From Sabellastarte sp. h YS-2021 (Eukaryota > Annelida > Polychaeta > Sabellida > Sabellidae), in the NCBI GenBank assembly GCA_964017235.1, contig OZ024933.1:5769962-5833961 (forward strand): 64,000 bases of DNA, read 5' to 3'. Positions 10,070 to 22,383 of the stretch are shown here, in pieces. Below the pieces are notes generated by a model. It did not search any database, was not told the DNA's origin, and saw nothing but the letters and a program-made list of their open reading frames with translations. A program made the translations under genes and the position numbers. Every line of letters begins with the position of its first letter. Within the stretch, counting starts at the first letter, position 1.

Positions 10070-12120
10070 GTCTAATTAACAGCACAAAATCTGGAAAACA
10101 TTGAAGAAAATACCCATAGATAAAATTATGTGAAACCTTTGATAGCTTTAGATTATGTCAGTTTGATGGTTGCTTTCCTAGAGTGTACATTACTTTCACA
10201 AAGTTAGTGTACATACAAAATTGGTACAACAATCTATTTACATTAATTGAATATAACAGAAATAATCTATTTTGCATTTTTGCAGCGTGGGAGTAGCATT
10301 TCTGTGTCATTATTAGTGAAGTAAAAGTGTTGTGTTTTTTCATATCACTTCTACTCAGTGTAAACTAATTATAATAGATTTATCTGATAACACTGTTATT
10401 CTCACTATTCCCGCACCAGCTCTGTAAGACCGGTGGCAAGAATATATTGTTTTCACTCCAGATTTTTGGTTTCCACTAAATGTGTAACATTGGGAGTTTT
10501 TTTAATCTTTGCTCGATAATTCATTTATAACTAGCAGCTATGGCCATCCTTTTGGTAAATGCATTAATTTTCTTTATTTCTACTTTTAAACACTTGATTA
10601 TTTATTTGACCTATGCAATAATTCAAATGACTCCAATTTGTTTTGGTCACTTTGAGCCCTTTTGGGAATATTGCTGCCACAGGCATAAATGTACTGTACA
10701 ACACTATCACCAACAGGGCCTTCATACAAAAGTGCAGACACATGCAAGTCCTGCCTTGGATGGCAGTAATAGCAAATCCCTGATGTATATTTCATTTCAC
10801 TTTATCAGAAAATAGTTGGACTTGAAACAAAATGGGAACAATTCCCCATAACCTCACACTCATCAGAATAAGGTTGATGATCCCCCAGCACACCCAATCA
10901 AACTTTCCAGACAATCATGTTAATATACTTTCTAATTTTTACCAGGGGTTGTAACTTATATATTGAATTATATTTAGATCCTTCATTTTAGATGCATTAA
11001 TTTTGGCGACTGTGATAATTTAATTTTTACATATTTCTGAGATCTTTAGGTGATAATTTTGATGCCATCTTGAGTAATTCTCTGAGTTAAAAGAAAACTA
11101 GTTGCATTTGTAATTGTTCAAAGTACACTGCACTGGCTTTGAAAATTGTTTGATTTGTTTTGCAATGCGATTGAAGAGCATCCAGGATACAGTACATGAA
11201 AAAGGAAAATTGCCCGACTATATGATTGTCCTTTGTGATGGTAGTTTTACTGTTGTGGAAGGTATGGCTTATTGATAACTAAAAAATAGTTAAGTGTTAT
11301 ATATCTTCAACTACTGGCTAGCCCTATGATCATGTATGCTTTACCTAATATATCTTATAATTTTTAGCTTTGAATAACAGGTTTGAGTTCATAGATTACC
11401 TTTTACCCAAATTAATGTTATATTACGTTGCTAGTCGCAAGGACAGCACATAGTATGGCTATGCCACCATTAAGACTGGTATATAGTATGCTTATACCAC
11501 CATCATCTGGTATTTTATGTTATTTAATTCATTTTTGTTGTGTTAAATAATGTATATTTCCCTTATTTGGCTCAATTAAAAGAAATATTGACTTTTTAAC
11601 CTTTTATTCCAGTGATAACTCCAAAAGAGCGAATTGCTGTCCACTTCCAAGCAATCTGAACTAGGTTTTAATGATATGCATGATCTAATTAAAATTTATC
11701 TGTCCTACATTATTATGTCAGGGTACCAGTCCATTTTGTATTCAATTAGAACAACCTCTTCAATTTTAAAGTATGTAACCGTGACATCATTCGTTTTTTG
11801 TTTACATTTCACAAATCTCCATTGAGCCAATCGCTGTCCCCCCAGTAACTGATATTTTCTTTTTCACCTTATAAAACAAACCCAGGAATAATTTGGAAAC
11901 CTGAAAGTTGAAATCTTATTGTTCTGCTAAAGCATATCCACCTTGGATTATACCAATATTTTCAATTTTTATGAATAAATGACAGTTTTTTATAACACAG
12001 CAGGATGAAACTGATGAATCAATTGAATCCTTTTTTTAAAGTATGGTATTTGATTTCACATAATGTCTGAACCTCAACATTAATTTAGCATCTTTGTTAC
12101 ATTTTAGGAGGTAAATATGA
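10070..12120. other. No gene recognised, unit 1
   Basis: AT-rich DNA upstream of the signal exon. I searched it for a cysteine-rich last exon that could serve unit 2 and found none. It should hold the 5' non-coding exon and promoter, which I cannot place. Confidence 0.45.
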
Positions 12121-12124
12121 CTAG

Positions 12125-12250
12125 TTATTCAGAGCAAAGGCCATCAGAGACACAAGGAGTGCACTGAAGCAGTCACCCATCCTGATACTAATGTAGCCCA
12201 TTGCCCCTTAACTTCTGTAAAAGACAGACACCCACAACACTACGCCACAA
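12125..12250 (-). mobile_element. 5S rRNA-derived SINE-like fragment, unit 1
   Basis: On the minus strand a stretch reads GAAGTTAAGG...AATGGGCTACATTAGTA...GGATGGGTGACTGC. It follows the 3' half of 5S rRNA (GAAGCTAAGC...TTAGTACTTGGATGGGAGACCGC). After it comes a body also found next to the 5S-like piece at 53.2 kb (GTGCACT...GTCTCTGATGGC). The shared 5S head plus body points to a 5S-derived SINE family. Confidence 0.6.
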
Positions 12251-13216
12251 TTCATGAAAGTCCGGAGACAAAAAACATGATAAAAAAATAGGAGTCTGTC
12301 TAGAGCTCGCTCTTACCAAATTACATTCTACTAAGAAAATATGCTGAATAATATAAGGGTGAGATTAGTTGTAAGGTACTTTTAGTGCAACATGAATAAA
12401 ATAGCTTCTGATGGAACTTTCTATTCTTAAACCAAGATATTCAAACAGATTATTTAATTTATTTTACTCTTTGTATATACTGTAACGTGTGCTATATTGT
12501 TGTCAGGTCTTATTACTTCTACTGAATTGAAAATTACTGTCGAAATTTACCAACATGTTAACCAAGGTAAAATATGTTTTTACCTTGTTAGACTTCTTTG
12601 ACTTCTTGTAAATGTACCATGCAGTCAGAAACTCAACTGTAATGCCAGTTATATATATAATCTATTTCCCAGCCCATCTTTTCACTTTCTTTCATTTTAT
12701 CTCATCAAGATGTCAAAATGTTCACTGAACATTTTTATGAACAGAGATGCTTACGCGTAAGCTTGCCATGGGAGTAAATAATAGATCAAAAGCAAAAAAT
12801 GTTGCTGTAATGCTTTATTTTATTCCTTTCATTGAAATGTAAAGAGAAACCTTTTTCTATGCTATTAATAAATATTGCATCTTTGCTTAGCTTTATGTTT
12901 TGACAAATGACGTCAGTGTTGTTTGCATCTTTTTACCGCATTGGGATATATACCAAACATATAGAATGAAACAGGATTGTCAGAAAATATGATTAATTGG
13001 AGGTGCAAACAATTGCCTCTTTGTTTCATCATTGAATTCAACAAATAACAAACATTTCAAAACAGGACAATTGATAAATTACCAAAATAGGCAAGAAACA
13101 AAAGCTACTGTGAACATATTCATAAATCATATCTGTTCTTATTATATTTTGATGTTCCTTTATGAGCATTTATATGAACGTTAGGATACATTTATGATAC
13201 ATTCTGTATCTTATGT

Positions 13217-13632
13217 GGGTGTTCCACCACACGACTAAGGCTCCCGATTAAGGGTTTTTGGGGGTCGATTTGAAATATTTGCTTAGTTCCAGACTTTCTG
13301 TAAGGGTCGGTTGTTGTCGGTTGGGGCCGTGTGAAAAATCAAACATGTTTGATATTTCTCACGACTACAACCGATTCATATTTCCCGCCGTCAACAAAAT
13401 GTCCAGTCCCAGGCGTCCTCAGGCCTCCTCAGACCCAAATTTACACAGTCGTGTGTTGTCCCAGGCCGCCTGCGACCCTTAGTCCCAGACCTCCGTAGCT
13501 TAGTCCCAGGAGGCCGGTTGTTAATCCCAGACTCAAATATGATGCGTATGAATTTCATGCGTGTGAAAGTGGGTCGGTTGCATTAGTCCCCGGAAGCCTC
13601 AGACCGTCTGCGGTGTCCTGGGACCCAAAAAT
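13217..13632 (+). mobile_element. Left end of Harbinger transposon, truncated by the unit 1/2 junction
   Basis: Begins with the TIR GGGTGTTCCACCACACGAC and matches 24231-24570 with small changes, plus about 90 bp missing from the 24-kb copy. It ends exactly at CCCAAAAAT, where the next unit starts with GGTCAAGG. It is a truncated fragment created by the tandem duplication, not an independent insertion. Confidence 0.85.
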
Positions 13633-13706
13633 GGTCAAGGCAACCAAAATTGCTTCAGGCAACTCAGACTGGAGGAGAATTTGTGATATGAGTGATCGTA
13701 ACTTAC

Positions 13707-13760
13707 TGCCAATATACTGTTCAGGCTTTGGTCTACATCTTCTTCTCCTTTGGGGATTAT
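13707..13760 (-). CDS. Basic propeptide-like exon, unit 2
   Basis: Same splice sites, length (54 nt) and phase as in unit 1. Two coding changes are present: the arginine run is RRRRCR instead of RRRRRR (CGT to TGT), and PKPD is PKPE. The extra cysteine would add an unpaired thiol unless removed with the propeptide. No last exon lies between this exon and the unit 1 signal exon, so it must either splice to 1546-1754 past unit 1 or be non-functional. Confidence 0.6.
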
Positions 13761-15105
13761 CTAAAATTTTCAGAAAGTGTGCATTTAATAAGTACAATTA
13801 AAATTAATTTAGATTCATGGCAATGTTATGGAAATTTAAGCATTGTAGTTGGAATACTGCAACATTCCTTTTGTAAATGTCAGATCAACTATTAAGATCT
13901 GCCCAAACGTAACTGCAGACTTGAGATATTAAGATAAAACTGCTTTCAAACAAGAATAACATTTTGTAAATGTGAGACAATTATTACGATCTTGCCAAAA
14001 GTAACTGCAGATTTGTGATATTAAGATAAGAATGCCTTCAAGCAAGAATAATTGTTTGATGTCAATCTAGTTTCTTTTCTTGTCAGTCTGATTATTACAT
14101 GAACTATAGTTAAATATATTTTTATGAATATTCAAAGGTGCAGTTTGAAAAACTGAGGAAATGATAGTAGACTGGTGGTGTGACAGACATAATTTTTGTG
14201 GTTTGCAAATTTTCTCACAGACAGAAACAAGGTTTGGTGATTTTATTATACTGACACATTCTTACTGCACTAAACTATGTGAAACATGTTTATGTGTACA
14301 TTAACTTTCTGTAGTACTTAAAAATGCCCACTTTTGTTACAAAGCTTTTAGACACATTTTTGGAAATAAATATGCATTTTTGTCTTTACATATACTGTTT
14401 TTATTTGCAATTGAAGAGGTCAGATATTTCATAATAACTATAATCTGTATAATTTTCAATCTGATATACAAAGACAATTCGAACCAGTATGTTCACTATA
14501 GCTTCTGCTATTTGAATTTTAAACTTCAATTGTGCTTGCATTATCTTTTGATATATAAAACCCAGTTCACATCATCAAATACAGCACTTTACAACCTAGC
14601 TCCTGCTGATTTAGCAACATTTTCTGTCCGGTTATAAGTTTGTAAAATCTCAAATGGTGTCTCATTAAAACCATACAGGCTAGAAATTAAGGAAAACATC
14701 TTTTTTAGTAATTAATTACTTTCTACAGTAAATAGATCACTAGTTTGTTGGAAACGGACAATGTTAATACATATAATGGAACCATGATCATATATATATA
14801 TTTCTATATAAGTTAAAGATTTTCATCTTCAGTAGTTATAAAATACTTTCCTGGGAATAATGACTACTATTTTGTTGATAATTAAATTGAAACTGACAAT
14901 CTTGATATAGATGTTTGAACCAATATGATATTAATATCAGAACTATTATCTTATATGATAGCAACATTGATATTTGACATCTCAAAGAAAAATATAATCA
15001 CACAGTAAAGTTATAACTGTACTTACTACTGACATATAAGACCTTCAGGGGCTAGGTGGCTGTGCTTAGTAATAAAATTAATATAATATCAACACAAATT
15101 CTTAC

Positions 15106-15178
15106 CTGAACAAACTTCAGATACAATCAACATCAACAGCATCACCATTGCCACAAGGGCAATTTTGCTTGAAAACAT
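15106..15178 (-). CDS. Signal-peptide exon, unit 2
   Basis: ATG at 15178-15176. It has 24 codons plus one base before GTAAG, with the sequence MFSSKIALVAMVMLLMLIVS then EVCS. It is two residues longer in the hydrophobic core than unit 1. Same upstream CCAG acceptor block and phase-1 donor. Confidence 0.7.
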
Positions 15179-17230
15179 GTCTAATTAACAGCACAAAATC
15201 TGGAAAACATTGAAGAAAATACCCATAGATAAAATTATGTGAAACCTTTGATAGCTTTAGATTATGTCAGTTTGATGGTTGCTTTCCTAGAGTGTACATT
15301 ACTTTCACAAAGTTAGTGTACATACAAAATTGATACAACAATTTATTTACATTAATTGAATATAACAGAAATAATTTATTTTGCATTTTTGCAGCGTGAG
15401 AGTAGCATTTCTGTGTCATTATTAGTGAAGTAAAAGTGTTGTGTTTTTTCATGTCACTTCTACTCAGTGTAAACTAATTATAATAGATTCATCTGATAAC
15501 ACTGTTATTCTCATTATTCCCGCACCAACTCTGTAAGAACGGTGGCAAGAATATATTGTTTTCACTCCAGATTTTTGGTTTCCACTAAATGTGTAACATT
15601 GGGAGTTTTTTTAATCTTTGCTCGATAATTCATTTATAACTAGCAGCTATGGCCATCCTTTTGGTAAATGCATTAATTTTCTTTATTTCTACTTTTAAAC
15701 ACCTGATTATTTACTTGACCTATGCAATAATTCAAATGACTCCAATTTGTTTTGGTCACTTTGAGCCCTTTTGGGAATATTGCTGCCATAGGCATAAATG
15801 TACTGTACAATACTATCACCAACAGGGCCTTCATACAAAAGTGCAGACACATGCAAGTCCTGCCTTGGATGGCAGTAATAGCAAATTCCTGATGTATATT
15901 TCATTTCACTTTATCACAAAATAGTTGGACTTGAAACAAAATGAGAACAATTCCCCATAACCTCACACTCATCAGAATAAGGTTGATGATCCCCCAGCAC
16001 ACACAATCAAACTTTCCAGACAATCATGTTAATATACTTTCTAGTTTTTACCAGGGGTTGTAACTTATATATTGAATTATATTTAGATCCTTCATTTTAG
16101 ATGCATTAATTTTGGCGACTGTGATAATTTAATTTTTACATATTTCTGAGATCTTTAGGTGATAATTTTGATGCCATCTTGAGTAATTCTCTGAGTTAAA
16201 AGAAAACTAGTTGCATTTGTAATTGTACAAAGTACACTGCACTGGCTTTGAAAATTGTTTGATTTGTTTTGCAATGCGATTGAAGAGCATCCAGGATACA
16301 GTACATGAAAAAGGAAAATTGCCCAACTATATGATTGTCCTTTGTGATGGTAGTTTTACTGTTGTGGAATGTATGGCTTATTGATAACTAAAAAATAGTT
16401 AAGTGTTATATATCTTCAACTACTGGCTAGCCCTATGATCATGTATGCTTTACCTAATATATCTTATAATTTTTAGCTTTGAATAACAGGTTTGAGTTCA
16501 TAGATTACCTTTTACCCAAATTAATGTTATATTACGTTGCTAGTCGCAAGGACAGCACATAGTATGGCTATGCCACCATTAAGACTGGTATATAGTATGC
16601 TTATACCACCATCATCTGGTATTTTATGTTATTTAATTCATTTTTGTTGTGTTAAATAATGTATATTTCCCTTATTTGGCTCAATTAAAAGAAATATTGA
16701 CTTTTTAACCTTTTATTCCAGTGATAACTCCAAAAGAGCGAATTGCTGTCCACTTCCAAGCAATCTGAACTAGGTTTTAATGATATGCATGATCTAATTA
16801 AAATTTATCTGTCCTACATTATTATGTCAGGGTACCAGTCCATTTTGTATTCAATTAGAACAACCTCTTCAATTTTAAAGTATGTAACCGTGACATCATT
16901 CGTTTTTTGTTTACATTTCACAAATCTCCATTGAGCCAATCGCTGTCCCCCCAGTAACTGATATTTTCTTTTTCACCTTATAAAACAAACCCAGGAATAA
17001 TTTGGAAACCTGAAAGTTGAAATCTTATTGTTCTGCTAAAGCATATCCACCTTGGATTATACCAATATTTTCAATTTTTATGAATAAATGACAGTTTTTT
17101 ATAACACAGCAGGATGAAACTGATGAATCAATTGAATCCTTTTTTTAAAGTATGGTATTTGATTTCACATAATGTCTGAACCTCAACATTAATTTAGCAT
17201 CTTTGTTACATTTTAGGAGGTAAATATGAC
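15179..17230. other. No gene recognised, unit 2
   Basis: Counterpart of 10070-12120. It contains the inferred crossover interval 16371-16495. No last exon is visible. Confidence 0.45.
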
Positions 17231-17233
17231 TAG

Positions 17234-17359
17234 TTATTCAGAGCAAAGGCCATCAGAGACACAAGGAGTGCACTGAAGCAGTCACCCATCCTGATACTAA
17301 TGTAGCCCATTGCCCCTTAACTTCTGTAAAAGACAGACACCCACAACACTACGCCACAA
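17234..17359 (-). mobile_element. 5S rRNA-derived SINE-like fragment, unit 2
   Basis: Direct counterpart of 12125-12250, identical as far as I compared. Confidence 0.6.
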
Positions 17360-18325
17360 TTCATGAAAGTCCGGAGACAAAAAACATGATAAAAAAATAG
17401 GAGTCTGTCTAGAGCTCGCTCTTACCAAATTACATTCTACTAAGAAAATATGCTGAATAATATAAGGGTGAGATTAGTTGTAAGGTACTTTTAGTGCAAC
17501 ATGAATAAAATAGCTTCTGATGGAACTTTCTATTCTTAAACCAAGATATTCAAACAGATTATTTAATTTATTTTACTCTTTGTATATACTGTAACGTGTG
17601 CTATATTGTTGTCAGGTCTTATTACTTCTACTGAATTGAAAATTACTGTCGAAATTTACCAACATGTTAACCAAGGTAAAATATGTTTTTACCTTGTTAG
17701 ACTTCTTTGACTTCTTGTAAATGTACCATGCAGTCAGAAACTCAACTGTAATGCCAGTTATATATATAATCTATTTCCCAGCCCATCTTTTCACTTTCTT
17801 TCATTTTATCTCATCAAGATGTCAAAATGTTCACTGAACATTTTTATGAACAGAGATGCTTACGCGTAAGCTTGCCATGGGAGTAAATAATAGATCAAAA
17901 GCAAAAAATGTTGCTGTAATGCTTTATTTTATTCCTTTCATTGAAATGTAAAGAGAAACCTTTTTCTATGCTATTAATAAATATTGCATCTTTGCTTAGC
18001 TTTATGTTTTGACAAATGACGTCAGTGTTGTTTGCATCTTTTTACCGCATTGGGATATATACCAAACATATAGAATGAAACAGGATTGTCAGAAAATATG
18101 ATTAATTGGAGGTGCAAACAATTGCCTCTTTGTTTCATCATTGAATTCAACAAATAACAAACATTTCAAAACAGGACAATTGATAAATTACCAAAATAGG
18201 CAAGAAACAAAAGCTACTGTGAACATATTCATAAATCATATCTGTTCTTATTATATTTTGATGTTCCTTTATGAGCATTTATATGAACGTTAGGATACAT
18301 TTATGATACATTCTGTATCTTATGT

Positions 18326-18741
18326 GGGTGTTCCACCACACGACTAAGGCTCCCGATTAAGGGTTTTTGGGGGTCGATTTGAAATATTTGCTTAGTTCCA
18401 GACTTTCTGTAAGGGTCGGTTGTTGTCGGTTGGGGCCGTGTGAAAAATCAAACATGTTTGATATTTCTCACGACTACAACCGATTCATATTTCCCGCCGT
18501 CAACAAAATGTCCAGTCCCAGGCGTCCTCAGGCCTCCTCAGACCCAAATTTACACAGTCGTGTGTTGTCCCAGGCCGCCTGCGACCCTTAGTCCCAGACC
18601 TCCGTAGCTTAGTCCCAGGAGGCCGGTTGTTAATCCCAGACTCAAATATGATGCGTATGAATTTCATGCGTGTGAAAGTGGGTCGGTTGCATTAGTCCCC
18701 GGAAGCCTCAGACCGTCTGCGGTGTCCTGGGACCCAAAAAT
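18326..18741 (+). mobile_element. Left end of Harbinger transposon, truncated by the unit 2/3 junction
   Basis: Same fragment and same end point as 13217-13632, showing that both junctions descend from one breakpoint. Confidence 0.85.
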
Positions 18742-18815
18742 GGTCAAGGCAACCAAAATTGCTTCAGGCAACTCAGACTGGAGGAGAATTTGTGATATGA
18801 GTGATCGTAACTTAC

Positions 18816-18869
18816 TGCCAATATACTGTTCAGGCTTTGGTCTACATCTTCTTCTCCTTTGGGGATTAT
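18816..18869 (-). CDS. Basic propeptide-like exon, unit 3
   Basis: Same sequence as unit 2 (RRRRCR and PKPE versions), phase 1 on both sides, same splice sites. No last exon lies between it and the unit 2 signal exon. Confidence 0.6.
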
Positions 18870-20214
18870 CTAAAATTTTCAGAAAGTGTGCATTTAATAA
18901 GTACAATTAAAATTAATTTAGATTCATGGCAATGTTATGGAAATTTAAGCATTGTAGTTGGAATACTGCAACATTCCTTTTGTAAATGTCAGATCAACTA
19001 TTAAGATCTGCCCAAACGTAACTGCAGACTTGAGATATTAAGATAAAACTGCTTTCAAACAAGAATAACATTTTGTAAATGTGAGACAATTATTACGATC
19101 TTGCCAAAAGTAACTGCAGATTTGTGATATTAAGATAAGAATGCCTTCAAGCAAGAATAATTGTTTGATGTCAATCTAGTTTCTTTTCTTGTCAGTCTGA
19201 TTATTACATGAACTATAGTTAAATATATTTTTATGAATATTCAAAGGTGCAGTTTGAAAAACTGAGGAAATGATAGTAGACTGGTGGTGTGACAGACATA
19301 ATTTTTGTGGTTTGCAAATTTTCTCACAGACAGAAACAAGGTTTGGTGATTTTATTATACTGACACATTCTTACTGCACTAAACTATGTGAAACATGTTT
19401 ATGTGTACATTAACTTTCTGTAGTACTTAAAAATGCCCACTTTTGTTACAAAGCTTTTAGACACATTTTTGGAAATAAATATGCATTTTTGTCTTTACAT
19501 ATACTGTTTTTATTTGCAATTGAAGAGGTCAGATATTTCATAATAACTATAATCTGTATAATTTTCAATCTGATATACAAAGACAATTCGAACCAGTATG
19601 TTCACTATAGCTTCTGCTATTTGAATTTTAAACTTCAATTGTGCTTGCATTATCTTTTGATATATAAAACCCAGTTCACATCATCAAATACAGCACTTTA
19701 CAACCTAGCTCCTGCTGATTTAGCAACATTTTCTGTCCGGTTATAAGTTTGTAAAATCTCAAATGGTGTCTCATTAAAACCATACAGGCTAGAAATTAAG
19801 GAAAACATCTTTTTTAGTAATTAATTACTTTCTACAGTAAATAGATCACTAGTTTGTTGGAAACAGACAATGTTAATACATATAATGGAACCATGATCAT
19901 ATATATATATTTCTATATAAGTTAAAGATTTTCATCTTCAGTAGTTATAAAATACTTTCCTGGGAATAATGACTACTATTTTGTTGATAATTAAATTGAA
20001 ACTGACAATCTTGATATAGATGTTTGAACCAATATGATATTAATATCAGAACTATTATCTTATATGATAGCAACATTGATATTTGACATCTCAAAGAAAA
20101 ATATAATCACACAGTAAAGTTATAACTGTACTTACTACTGACATATAAGACCTTCAGGGGCTAGGTGGCTGTGCTTAGTAATAAAATTAATATAATATCA
20201 ACACAAATTCTTAC

Positions 20215-20287
20215 CTGAACAAACTTCAGATACAATCAACATCAACAGCATCACCATTGCCACAAGGGCAATTTTGCTTGAAAACAT
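20215..20287 (-). CDS. Signal-peptide exon, unit 3
   Basis: Same 24-codon signal exon as unit 2, ATG at 20287-20285, donor GTAAG at 20214. The upstream acceptor block is kept. Confidence 0.7.
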
Positions 20288-21666
20288 GTCTAATTAACAG
20301 CACAAAATCTGGAAAACATTGAAGAAAATACCCATAGATAAAATTATGTGAAACCTTTGATAGCTTTAGATTATGTCAGTTTGATGGTTGCTTTCCTAGA
20401 GTGTACATTACTTTCACAAAGTTAGTGTACATACAAAATTGATACAACAATTTATTTACATTAATTGAATATAACAGAAATAATTTATTTTGCATTTTTG
20501 CAGCGTGAGAGTAGCATTTCTGTGTCATTATTAGTGAAGTAAAAGTGTTGTGTTTTTTCATGTCACTTCTACTCAGTGTAAACTAATTATAATAGATTCA
20601 TCTGATAACACTGTTATTCTCATTATTCCCGCACCAGCTCTGTAAGAACGGTGGCAAGAATATATTGTTTTCACTCCAGATTTTTGGTTTCCACTAAATG
20701 TGTAACATTGGGAGTTTTTTTAATCTTTGCTCGATAATTCATTTATAACTAGCAGCTATGGCCATCCTTTTGGTAAATGCATTAATTTTCTTTATTTCTA
20801 CTTTTAAACACCTGATTATTTACTTGACCTATGCAATAATTCAAATGACTCCAATTTGTTTTGGTCACTTTGAGCCCTTTTGGGAATATTGCTGCCATAG
20901 GCATAAATGTACTGTACAATACTATCACCAACAGGGCCTTCATACAAAAGTGCAGACACATGCAAGTCCTGCCTTGGATGGCAGTAATAGCAAATTCCTG
21001 ATGTATATTTCATTTCACTTTATCACAAAATAGTTGGACTTGAAACAAAATGAGAACAATTCCCCATAACCTCACACTCATCAGAATAAGGTTGATGATC
21101 CCCCAGCACACACAATCAAACTTTCCAGACAATCATGTTAATATACTTTCTAGTTTTTACCAGGGGTTGTAACTTATATATTGAATTATATTTAGATCCT
21201 TCATTTTAGATGCATTAATTTTGGCGACTGTGATAATTTAATTTTTACATATTTCTGAGATCTTTAGGTGATAATTTTGATGCCATCTTGAGTAATTCTC
21301 TGAGTTAAAAGAAAACTAGTTGCATTTGTAATTGTACAAAGTACACTGCACTGGCTTTGAAAATTGTTTGATTTGTTTTGCAATGCGATTGAAGAGCATC
21401 CAGGATACAGTACATGAAAAAGGAAAATTGCCCAACTATATGATTGTCCTTTGTGATGGTAGTTTTACTGTTGTGGAATGTATGGCTTATTGATAACTAA
21501 AAAATAGTTAAGTGTTATATATCTTCAACTACTGGCTAGCCCTATGATCATGTATGCTTTACCTAATATATCTTATAATTTTTAGCTTTGAATAACAGGT
21601 TTGATTTCATAGATTACCTTTTACCCAAATTAATGTTATATTACGTTGCTAGTCGCAAGGACAGCA

Positions 21667-22383
21667 TATTATTTAAAGCCCTGGAATGAAGCAGTAGGGA
21701 GTTTATGTTCAGTTACCTTGAGAACAGAAGCCGTGAATGGTACTATTTGGCCACTACATTAGATGTGGGGACGCAGGAAAACTAACAATAATTTCAAGAG
21801 TCTTATTGGTACCATTATTTGGTGTCGTCCATTTACAAATTAATTTCAAAGAGAATAAGCTAGAAATTTCTTCCCATTTCTCATACATTTAGTTAACACT
21901 TTAATTCGTGTACTTGTAAAACTCATTAATATTCATGGAGTTGACAGTAAATATGAGGTCACAGAATTTCTTAGGGTTTCCTAACAATATTTTATTAACA
22001 CAAAAGCTGCTTGAAGGTCATCTGCCAGGAACTATTGTAAGTGGAAACTGTACATAAGCAGTCCATATTGGTTGATTAAATTTTTGCAAAAAAAAATACA
22101 ATAGGGAATAATTCTAAGAAACAACTATAATGTCTGTTAAACTTTGAGCCAAAGACTCCAAAACAAGTCATTAGAGATCAGTTTGCAAAGACTGCGATAT
22201 GCTAGGGATAGCAATTAGCCATAATTAGCTATTTTTACATAAAATCTCTAAATACTAACTCTACAACCAAATATAACACAATTTCATTGTAAAAAACATA
22301 ATTACAACCTACCACTGCTGATTAATGACTTACTTTTCAGTAACTCAGAAATAGTTATTTATTCAGTGCTTTTTCACTTTGCA
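21667..22383. mobile_element. 717-bp insertion with 7-bp target duplication, unit 3 only
   Basis: Absent from units 1 and 2. It is flanked by GACAGCA on both sides (21660-21666 and 22384-22390), which is single-copy in the other units. No coding capacity and no convincing terminal inverted repeats. It is probably a non-autonomous DNA element of uncertain superfamily. Confidence 0.65.

Larger units (their letters stand above)
8525..13632. repeat. Tandem array unit 1 (5108 bp)
   Basis: First of three direct copies. It contains, on the minus strand, a signal-peptide exon and a 54-nt basic exon of the secreted-peptide gene, a 5S-derived SINE, and at its right end about 415 bp of the left end of a Harbinger transposon. 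The left edge is where similarity to units 2 and 3 begins (GGTCAAGGCAACC). Its first part (to about 11.26 kb) differs from units 2 and 3 at many sites. Its later part matches unit 2 as far as I compared. Confidence 0.95.
13633..18741. repeat. Tandem array unit 2 (5109 bp), chimeric
   Basis: Same content as unit 1. Its left part (to about 16370) agrees with unit 3 against unit 1. From 16496 rightwards it agrees with unit 1 against unit 3, including absence of the unit 3 insertions. This is the expected product of unequal crossing over between two units. Confidence 0.92.

Noticed and set aside
10540-10815. Open frames on both strands repeated in all three units
   Set aside because: They are repeated because the unit is repeated. 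Minus-strand reading shows cysteines but no acceptor in phase and no resemblance to the peptide exon.
11634-11825. 63-codon frame repeated in all units
   Set aside because: No motif, AT-rich composition, no splice context.
13217-18741. Separate Harbinger insertions in units 1 and 2
   Set aside because: Both fragments end at the same base at the unit junction and lack the right end, so they come from the duplication.
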